From the NCBI GenBank assembly GCA_009746045.1, contig RPFO01000248.1:7501-71500 (forward strand): 64,000 nt of DNA, read 5' to 3'. Source of the DNA: Mesostigma viride (lineage: Eukaryota; Streptophyta; Mesostigmatophyceae; Mesostigmatales; Mesostigmataceae). The translations under genes and the position numbers were made by a program. Position 1 is the stretch's first letter. Every line of letters starts with the position of its first letter. The notes below the pieces were generated by a model. The model worked only from the letters and a program-made list of their open reading frames with translations. It had not been told where the DNA came from and did not search any database. This document shows positions 55,836-64,000 of this stretch, one piece after another.

Positions 55836-56887
55836 AACGGGAAATCCGCATTCAAATTCGCCTAGCCCACGGGTCACAAGTGGCCGACAGGTAGATGCAG
55901 CCAGCCCCGGGCGTGTCGCAGACAGTAATCACTACTGTAGGCCGCGGTGCCGCACCTCGGCGCAGGTTTTTTCAGCTGTGCATGGAGAAAAAAACGTGTC
56001 TCAATCCAGGAACCCCCGTCGGTTCATCATGTCAGCCTAGAAAACTGGAGCGGTGGAGCCACATGCAACTAACGGGAAAGCCGCATTCAAATTCGCCTAG
56101 CCCACGGGTCACAATTGGCCGACAGGTAGATGCAGCCAGCCCCGGGCGTGTCGCAGACAGTAATCACTACTGTAGGCCGCGGTGCCGCACCTCGGCGCAG
56201 GTTTTTTCAGCTGTGCATGGAGAAAAAAACGTGTCTCAATCCAGGAACCCCCGTCGGTTCATCATGTCAGCCTAGAAAACTGGAGCGGTGGAGCCTGCCA
56301 CATGCAACTAACGGGAAAGCCGCATTCAAATTCGCCTAGCCCACGGGTCACAATTGGCCGACAGGTAGATGCAGCCAGCCCCGGGCGTGTCGCAGACAGT
56401 AATCACTACTGTAGGCCGCGGTGCCGCACCTCGGCGCAGGTTTTTTCAGCTGTGCATGGAGAAAAAAACGTGTCTCAATCCAGGAACCCCCGTCGGTTCA
56501 TCATGTCAGCCTAGAAAACTGGAGCGGTGGAGCCACATGCAACTAACGGGAAAGCCGCATTCAAATTCGCCTAGCCCACGGGTCACAATTGGCCGACAGG
56601 TAGATGCAGCCAGCCCCGGGCGTGTCGCAGACAGTAATCACTACTGTAGGCCGCGGTGCCGCACCTCGGCGCAGGTTTTTTCAGCTGTGCATGGAGAAAA
56701 AAACGTGTCTCAATCCAGGAACCCCCGTCGGTTCATCATGTCAGCCTAGAAAACTGGAGCGGTGGAGCCACATGCAACTAACGGGAAAGCCGCATTCAAA
56801 TTCGCCTAGCCCACGGGTCACAATTGGCCGACAGGTAGATGCAGCCAGCCCCGGGCGTGTCGCAGACAGTAATCACTACTGTAGGCC
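55836..56887 (+). repeat. 235-bp tandem array, 4.5 units
   Basis: AACGGGAAA starts at 55836, 56071, 56310, 56545 and 56780 (one unit has a 4-bp TGCC insertion). Units are otherwise near-identical, with slight drift in the first (ATCCGC, CAAGTGG). The last is cut at 56887 (GTAGGCCG/AAAATATT). Confidence 0.95.
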
Positions 56888-57782
56888 GAAAATATTTAAT
56901 ACATGTATATTATATTTAACTTATGTGTTAAATATTTCCACCACAAAGCCGGGAGCTTCTAAATATATTTAAATACTTGGGCGCAAAAATAGGAGCACGT
57001 CAAATATATTTAAATACTTCTCCTGAATTTTTTGTCACGGCTAGATATATTTAAATAGTAGTATTATTTACATACTTTAGCCAATAGTTCAGCTATAGTC
57101 TAGAGATCTTTGCATACATTTTTTTCAGGCGCGGCTCATGGGTTGACCGCGCCACGAGCTTCGCGTGTGCAGCCATACATGCATTGTGTTTTACGGCGGA
57201 AGTACACTACTGTAGCGAGCGGCCGCCAGGCCGGACAGGGGGGTTGTGGGCGCTGGGGGGTGTTGCAAAGGTTCCCGATTTTACGGTTGTATATACTGCT
57301 GGTTGTCTCCTTGATACATTTACTACCCAAGATATATAAATATAAACCAGGGTACTTACAAGTATACGCTCCTTCAAGCATAATTAAATAATTCTTCATA
57401 AAGTGGATCCTCGCAAAATACATTTAAATATTTTTCTGTATAGTCGGCGCCCGTGTAAATACGCGCCAGGCGGGATTGTTAGCAAATGTATTTAAATACT
57501 TTTGCTGGGTCCGGCAACCCTTTGCAAATGTATGTAGAGGTATAAATATTTAGTAATATTTATAAATCTTTATATTTTAATGAATCCATATATATCATTT
57601 ATCAAGGAGACAATTTATATTTATCTGGCCTGTAAATTTAGCCACATGAAACATTCTAGAGGGAGAGTAGCATCATGTGGGAACCATATATACTCCTTGG
57701 GAAACATTAGCACAAGCATATTGACCGCGTGGGGTGTGTTAAAAAATAAATCGCATCATGATACAAAACCTGAAATACTCAC
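56888..57782. other. AT-rich region with recurring TATTTAAATA words
   Basis: ATATTTAAATA-type words near 56960, 57005, 57045, 57420 and 57490. TGTCTCCTTGATA at 57303 and its inverse TATCAAGGAGACA at 57599 echo the end of R1. No gene seen. Confidence 0.5.
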
Positions 57783-58065
57783 GGGCATGGCATGATCGCT
57801 CCTTCGTGTTGTTGTCGGTGCTGAAGGTTGTCTTGAGGTCCTTACTGCCGTACGTCTCGTAGGCGCCGATCCGCTTCTGCCATAGCTCGTGTGGCTCCTT
57901 TGACCGCCAATGCTTGGAGAAAAAACCGGGGCACGGTGCCGTGCGGGCAGCGACCGAGACAGGCGGCACATTCGCAAGGGATCTCGCAGCCACGTGTTGC
58001 CATGTTGCCGTGGCGAGGGTTGGCGGCCTTGCCGGTGTTGCCGATGTTGTCGCTCCAACATCGTG
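57783..58065 (-). CDS. candidate internal exon of an unknown host gene
   Basis: Reading the minus strand: acceptor GATGTTTCAG just before 58065 and donor CCC/GTGAGT just after 57783 frame 283 bp that is open throughout in one frame (HDVGATTSATPARPPTLATA, FFSKHWRSKEPHELWQKRIG, YETYGSKDLKTTF). A second frame gives a cysteine cluster (GCEIPCECAACLGRCPHGTV) before a T6 run, so the true frame is open to doubt. No family recognised. Confidence 0.35.
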
Positions 58066-59802
58066 CTGAAACATCAAGACATGAGAACAATCCGAGCCCA
58101 ATTCCAATTCATCATCATGACCGAAGTTACTCCACACTGGCAAATCTGAACAATACACTTAACCAAAAGGGAGCCCGACTTGCACACAGTAGTTAAAGCC
58201 AAGTAGATAGCAAACAAAATTGGAATGACGGTAAAAGTGTTGGAGGGCATGCTTACCTGGGATGCTGTGGTTGGCATGGGTTGCTTCAGTTGGTAACAAG
58301 ATCGGGGGCTCCGCCCCCGAACCCCCGCTACTTGGCAGTTTCTGTGCCTCAACGGCTTTTTGTGCCTCAACGGCGAGTACCAGCACAGCCGTACACTCCC
58401 GCTCACACAGCCCGCCCACTAGCAAGACAGCCGAACCTGTACGGCCGGCCACAGCCTGTGATTCCATGGATTACGCCACGATTCCATGCAAACTCATGGT
58501 GCCGGACGGTTTGCTGGCCTATTTTGGGAAGCCGGTGGCTGAACCGAACCGCAACTAAACCTGGTATGTCAGTACGTCAGATCCGTCCTTCAGCTTTCTC
58601 GCTTTTTGCCAGCAACCGCCAAATACCACTTGAATCGGTCCGCTCCTCGTCGTTTTCCTTGCCAATTTCCCTCGTCCGTTCCAAACGCCTAGGCCAATTC
58701 AAGCTCAACTCGGAACGCAAGGCTTTGGCGCTTAGCTACTCGGAAAAATTTACGGTTACGAGGAGGTTACGGCCGTTTCTAGTCGAAACGCTTTTACTGA
58801 TTGACGGTTGGCAGGTGTTTGTTTGGTGCCGTGCTTACTAAAACAAACTACCGTGGTTACTAAAACAAATACGACTTTGTCGCACGGTGACAGGCCGCTA
58901 GAAAGCCTACGGATGGGATCTGCGTAAAGGTTTTGCGGAAACAAATTGGGCGTTCGGATTTTTGCGCTACTCGGGTACGGAAAACGTTTGCCGGAAGAGT
59001 TTGCGGAACAAATGGGCCGACCTAAAAGTAGTATAAAGGGCAAAGAACTTGCCGGTGATCAAGGGCTGCTTGGGCTTTGCCCTCTCGGCTTCCCACTTTA
59101 CTACATTGTCAATGTGGCCCCAGTCAGTTAGCATATTGGGGCACCAATGTGCTAGATGGATGCAGGTTGAGGAGACCTTTCCAACGCCGTGTCAACCGCC
59201 TAGAACAGACAAGGGACTAGAAAGTTATCAAGTCCCGAAGTACTGCCGACCGGTGGGCGAGGGCGGGGCACACTCAGGGCATAGTGGACAGGACACGTGG
59301 CAGGCCGTGCCTGCACAGGCTTAGCCTGTACTCTCACGTGACTGGGACACAGTGTACTGAGGGCTCAACGGTACTGTGGCTAGTAGAAGCCAGTAACCAG
59401 CCAGCAGGTCTGCAAGGATGTAAGTCCTTGCAGGACTGTGGCAGGTCCTGTGCTGTCCTAGACACAGGATAGCCAGAGATTCCTGTATGCTGCCTGCAAC
59501 GAGGATGCAGGGCAGCGATACGAGGCTCTGGCAATGTAGCGTTGCCCAGCGTTGCTCATGACCGAGGAACAAGGATGGAACGAGGTTGCATATAGCTCGA
59601 GGCTCAACGAGGCAACGAGCGTCTTCACACACGAACCTTGGTCGTCACGACGAGTGGCGAGCCTATCGAGGGTCGTAGGCCTGGTGTGAGGATAAAGGTT
59701 GCTAGCCAGCAGCCTAGGGTCATTCCAGCCGGCAAGGACCAGGAGCTCACAAGCTCTGCTGACGAGTTGCTGCGCAAATCGTACTATTGCTTCCACGCTT
59801 TC
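58066..59802. other. no gene recognised
   Basis: Includes a GGGGGCTCCGCCCCCG hairpin at 58303, a TGTGCCTCAACGGC doublet at 58342-58375, and short ORFs without signal. Confidence 0.4.
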
Positions 59803-60567
59803 ATGTCTGGTTCATCGTCAAGCAGCCACGGTGCTGGTGAGGCGAACGAGCAGAGAGACGCGCAAGCGTTTTTCCCCTACCGTAACCAAGCAAACGCTCC
59901 AACATTCGTGCAAGCGGCCTACGTAGCGAGGCACTTGGCAGAAGAGGGGTGGGTGGCGGTGAGTGGGGGAGGCAGCAGGCCAGCGGCGGCGGACCCGATT
60001 ATACAACGGGCTCGCGTCGTGATTTCTCCAGGTGAGACGGGGCGAGTGGCGGTGGAAGAGTTGGTGCGCATTCGTGACGCGCTAGCTGAAACTGCTAATC
60101 GTGTGGAGGTCGCTTATCAGGGCGCCCATATCACGCTTGCCGGTCTCGACCTAGCCAGGGAGGCGCTTAGCCAGATTGTGGCAACAGCGCTCGGCAGCAC
60201 CAGACTGTTCAACCACTGGGTGGCGACAGCAGTGCTAGGAGAGGGGGTACCAGACGCCGACATCATCCGGAACGCGCGTGCTCGGGAGGCGGTGAATCCT
60301 TGGAGCACGGCGGAGGTATTTGCCCAAACCATTGAGAATCTTGTTGCTGTCCTTTTGCAAGAGTCGAGAGGGTACGCAGACAGGTTCTATATTACCACGC
60401 AGCCTTTCGGAGTGTACTCCAGGCTTGATACACCGAGGCCGGAAACCACCACTGCGTGGGGTCCGGAGGTGGAGATTGTCACGGGGTCGAGAAGACGCCT
60501 GAAGACGTCCATTTTGAGTGGACTGACAAGCCAGAGGGCTCCGTCAAGCGCTCAGCCCAGCAGATAA
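59803..60567 (+). CDS. unrecognised 254-residue ORF
   Basis: In-frame ATG at 59803 (an earlier ATG-like start at 59638 is possible). After a Ser/Gly-rich start: NAPTFVQAAYVARHLAEEGW, RVVISPGETGRVAVEELVRI, LALHITLAGLDL-like helices (GAHITLAGLDLAREALSQIV), STRLFNHWVATAVLGEG. The predicted content is alpha-helical, as in capsid-type structural domains, but no family can be named. It lies 0.8 kb upstream of the LTR-element fossil and may belong to it or be a separate gene. Another frame (60456-60782, KRSAQQINEGDGTTETYEAR) overlaps its end. Confidence 0.4.
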   Translation: MSGSSSSSHGAGEANEQRDAQAFFPYRNQANAPTFVQAAYVARHLAEEGWVAVSGGGSRPAAADPIIQRARVVISPGETGRVAVEELVRIRDALAETANRVEVAYQGAHITLAGLDLAREALSQIVATALGSTRLFNHWVATAVLGEGVPDADIIRNARAREAVNPWSTAEVFAQTIENLVAVLLQESRGYADRFYITTQPFGVYSRLDTPRPETTTAWGPEVEIVTGSRRRLKTSILSGLTSQRAPSSAQPSR

Positions 60568-61375
60568 ACGAGGGCGACGGCACTACCGAGACCTACGAGG
60601 CAAGGCAGAGAGCTGATCTGCATATCCCTCGTGAGGTGACTCACGAGTACGATCGTTACGGCCGAGGCGAGCAGAACGAGCTTGTCGGCGGCGGTAAGCG
60701 GTGGGTACGCGATCTTGCTTGGCATCGCAACCCAGGTGAGACACAACATCCAGTCGAACGCAAGGAGACGGGCGACCTGTGACCTGCGTGCTGGGAGAGT
60801 TTAACCCAGACCTCCAGATTGTCGCAGAGGCAGCAGCAGCCATACCGGTTGCTGAGGGTGTTGAGCAGCGTCCAGACCGTGAGGAGGGGCAGGCGAGTGC
60901 AAGCCAGGAGGCGGCCTCGTCTGGAGTAAGTGCGTGAGCCTGAGTGGGTTCCAGCAGCCATATCTGCGTGTGTTTCTGTGGTATTCTATAATGCTTCGTA
61001 ACACGCGCGGGGCGGCAGCGGGAGCGGGGCGGGAGCGGGGGATGGCGGGGTGAGGCAAGGGCAGACACGGGAGGCCCCGCCAACGTCGTGCCAGAGGGAC
61101 AGGCAATCCCAACGGCAGAGGGCGTCAATGGCAGGAGGGCGTCCAACCGGAAGAGGAAAGAGGTGGCACAAGGGGAGGAGCGTGCAGGGTGGCCAACCGA
61201 CGGCGTGGTGCTGACGGGGGAGGGCCAGAATGATGCTGAACGTCAAGCACCTGGTAAGAGACCATGTGTGCCTGCGTCTGGTGTTCCTGCAGCTATGTTC
61301 CTGCGCCATTAGCACCAGTAGGAGCTGCTGTCATTGGCAGTGACCCTCGTGCTTTGCCTGGGACTAGACCTCATA
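60568..61375. other. spacer before the LTR element
   Basis: Short overlapping ORFs, a GGGAGCGGGGCGGGAGCGGGG patch at about 61018; no LTR or primer-binding site recognised. Confidence 0.35.
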
Positions 61376-64000
61376 TGAGTGCTGTGGCTGTGATGAATGG
61401 CCAGAAGCCTCTCAAGCCTCCTGTGGGACAGGAAGAGCTAGACAAGTGGTTGGAGGATATGGAGCTAGTTTCATGCTCTGTAGATCCCACTGTCAACCTT
61501 GTGCAGGTATTCCACACATCCACGACTAATAGGGATTCAAGTGAGCGTGTGAGGGACAAGGCTAGGCAGCTGTCAAGGACAAGCTGACTTGGTCTCAGTT
61601 CCTAGAGGGCCTACGTCAGGAGTTTTCTGATAAGGTACTCAACCTCACTAATCACTATAAGCTCAGCTATGATACCTTTGAGATCAAGGGCACAATAGCT
61701 GAGGAGCTGCAGCGGCTCACACGCATCAGGGAGAAGGGGGCCAAGCATGGCTTCAATCTGACTGATAGAGCAGTGGCAGATTACTTCCTGGATCGCATGG
61801 GGCTGAGTGTGGATGGGAGAAATGCAGCTAGGATGTTTGCTGATCAGACAGATGGGACGTGGCCAGCCTTGCAAAAGGTTATTTTCAATATCCGTCCATC
61901 TGACAATGCTGCTTGCAAGGCAATCCAGGTGACTGGTGCCCCTTCAGCCTCCGCTCATCAGGTCCATGGTGACGCCCCTGGGCAGGGTGCTCAGGGAGAA
62001 ACCAGACCTAGTAGGCGTCAGAGGGCTAACAGGCGCAGGCAGAATGGTAACCAGGGTGGCAAGGGCCAGCAGCAGGGATCCAAAGGCAAGGGTCAGCAGC
62101 AGGCTGGTGGTCACCAGGGTGGTCAGCAGAACAAGGGTGGCCAAGGGCAAGGCAAGAGCCAGGGCCAGGGCACCCAGGCCAGTCAGAGCAGCCAGAACCA
62201 GGGTGGCCTGAAGAAGGCTGCTGCTGGGAAGGATGACAAATGCTTTGGATGTGGCAGGACGGGTCATTGGCGACGTGACTGCCCAGACCAGGCCAAGTCT
62301 GCTGGAGCAGGCTCTGGCCAGGTGGGTAAGCCATGACTTGAGATGTTGTCCCCTGTAAATAGTCAATCACCCCTAGTGGGACGAACAGTTGTACATAGTA
62401 ATGGGGGTGTCCCTCTTGTGCAGCAGCAAGGGGTTGGGAATGATGAGGTGCTTCCACTCAATGATTGCAATAACGCTGCTGCAGCAGTGGAATTCCCTGT
62501 GCCTGTGGCAGGTGCAGGGTCTCCAGTTGTTGGGGTTGACTCTGGGAGTCAAGCCGCCAGACTGGAAGGACCTGCAGCTTCTGTGGGAACCGGGGCTGGC
62601 TCTGGGAGCCGAGCTACCTTGGAGGAGGTCCCTGGAGCAAGAGAACAGCAGGTGGGTCGTGCTATCCCAAGCACACAGTCTTTGTCACGTTCCTCTCTGT
62701 GCAGCCAGGCTGACAGGGGGTTGAGCTATGCTCAGGCTGGAAACACTCTACACCATATCTTTGGCCACTCTAAGCAGGCAGAGATGTTTGCTTGGAAGAT
62801 TGGCAAGGAGCCTTTGCTAGAGGCCTGCAGTGCAGCTGCTCAGAATTGTGTCTGTCAGGAGAATGCTGTTCGCCTCCCACAGTCCCATGCCAGAGAACCT
62901 GCTAGAGAGCGGGGGGATATCCAGGTGGACATCCAACACATCAGGGGCATGTATCTGTTGGTGGGGGTGGATAGGTTTAGCAGATATAGGTTGCTGACCA
63001 TTCTTCCTGGAATGCAGGAGCATCAGCTGTTGATGGGTCTCCAGTCTTTGTTGCCAGGCTTTGGGGTGTACACCAAGGTGCAAGCTGACTTGCAGTTTGA
63101 CTGCTTGATCAAGCTGGCTGACCAGCTTCCTTGTAAGTTGGTAGTGGTCCCTAGGGAATCCCATGGGCAGCAGGGAGCTGTAGAGAGATCTATACGTGAA
63201 GTAAAAACAGTGGTGCTAGCAGCTAGGAGTGTGCCTGTTGTGGCATCAGCTCTAGAGAAAGCAGCTTGGTGTAAGGGGATTGAGGAGCAGCTTAACCACA
63301 GGGTAACCTATTACTATGATGGTGTGGCAGTCTCTCCCCTGGCATTGCAGTTTGGTATGCTATCACAGGACGTGGTGGCAGCCTGCCTGAAGAAGGCAGA
63401 CAGGGTGTTTTCCAGATTGAGGCGTAAGGACAAGGGTTGGAAAATGCTGAGGCCCCAGGTGGGACTGAGGGTCAGGATGTGGAAGGAACCGTCATTACCA
63501 GGCAAGCGTGGCAAGTGGCAAGATGGGCAGGTAACCCATGTTGAGAAGCTAACCATTCTTGTCTGGTGGCTTTGGAGAGTAATCCCAAGCACGTGTACAG
63601 GCTATCCTGGGCTCACGTCAAGGAGAGAAGGCCAACTGCAATCTGGCCTGAAGACGGCCCTGATCCTCCCTTGGAGGGAGATGAGCAGGATGAGAGCCAG
63701 GCAGCAGATGCTAACCCACCATGCTTGGATTATGGTCTGTCCTGGATGGATGAGGGTGAGCAGGAGTCTGCTGAGACGTCTGTCACAAGGCCAGAGGTGG
63801 CCAGGGCTGCACCACAGTCCAGGGGGCTGCTTATGGCGGACATCATTCGAGCTCTGCAGAACAGCAAGCGTGATCCCAAGGTATCTAAGCTCACGGGATG
63901 GGGGTCATGTGGGGCACCAGCACTAGAAGTGGATACCAACTCACAGGTGTCCATTCTAAGGGTAGAGGATGCTGCAGGCTTGCAGTGGTCATCCCCTAGC
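61376..64000 (+). mobile_element. LTR retrotransposon fossil, Copia-like, cut by the window end
   Basis: Parts seen: a gag-type region (about 61376-62335) with a Gln/Gly-rich tail and a CCHC zinc knuckle at 62241-62282, then an integrase region (about 62735-63440) with an HHCC-type zinc-binding stretch and a D,D,E-type core. Integrase before any reverse transcriptase is the Ty1/Copia order; RT would lie beyond 64000. Broken, with roughly two or three interruptions in the visible part, some of which could reflect normal expression modes of the family. LTRs not identified. Moderate age. Confidence 0.65.

Noticed and set aside
55895-56972. Repeated 110-126-codon ORFs
   Set aside because: They are the 235-bp tandem repeat read across two units; 235 is not a multiple of 3 and there is no codon signal.

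Overview
The window is eukaryotic nuclear DNA packed with transposable elements. Evidence: a membrane-anchored sialidase-like gene, a candidate exon with GTGAGT and TTTCAG splice signals, LINE, LTR and several DNA-transposon families with clear target-site duplications (TSDs), many microsatellites, and no bacterial gene spacing. GC-rich coding blocks sit in near-balanced repeat DNA. An alga or other protist is the most likely source; the sequence alone does not name it.

Layout. 1-2.6 kb: sialidase-like host gene with huge purine and (ATC)n expansions. 3-7 kb: a mariner-type MITE, a LINE ORF2 end, a solo LTR with 5-bp TSD, and a 1.2-kb inverted-repeat element. 7.5-14.8 kb: LINE-type ORF1 units; the first is split by a TTAA-target (piggyBac-like) element, which holds a LINE end, which holds a hAT element. 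15.2-20.0 kb: a 4.8-kb element with 3-bp TSD whose two arms are inverted satellite arrays and whose centre carries a Tudor-like ORF and a 9 x 109-bp array. 20.2-38.4 kb: more ORF1 units and LINE ends, interrupted by at least six further DNA elements (families A to E and a CACTA-like element). 38.65-38.88 kb: two identical 76-bp perfect palindromes around a 75-bp tRNA-like spacer. 39-46.6 kb: LINE fragments (one with 14-bp TSD), a possible zinc-finger ORF, a GA microsatellite and a foldback. 47.8-51 kb: an LTR-element fossil with a 674-codon ORF. 51-55.8 kb: a broken retroelement with PHD, RING, C2H2 and reverse transcriptase segments, followed by a 235-bp tandem array. 56.9-61 kb: AT-rich DNA, one candidate exon and one unknown ORF. 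61.4-64 kb: an LTR (Copia-like) fossil cut by the window edge.

How it fits together. Most insertions can be read precisely because the window holds paralogous empty sites. The recurring retroelement looks ORF1-only (HAL1-like), with a 3' UTR shared with ORF2-bearing relatives and microsatellite tails, often (TTAA)n. TTAA-target DNA elements land in those tails and, twice, in the same TTAA of ORF1.
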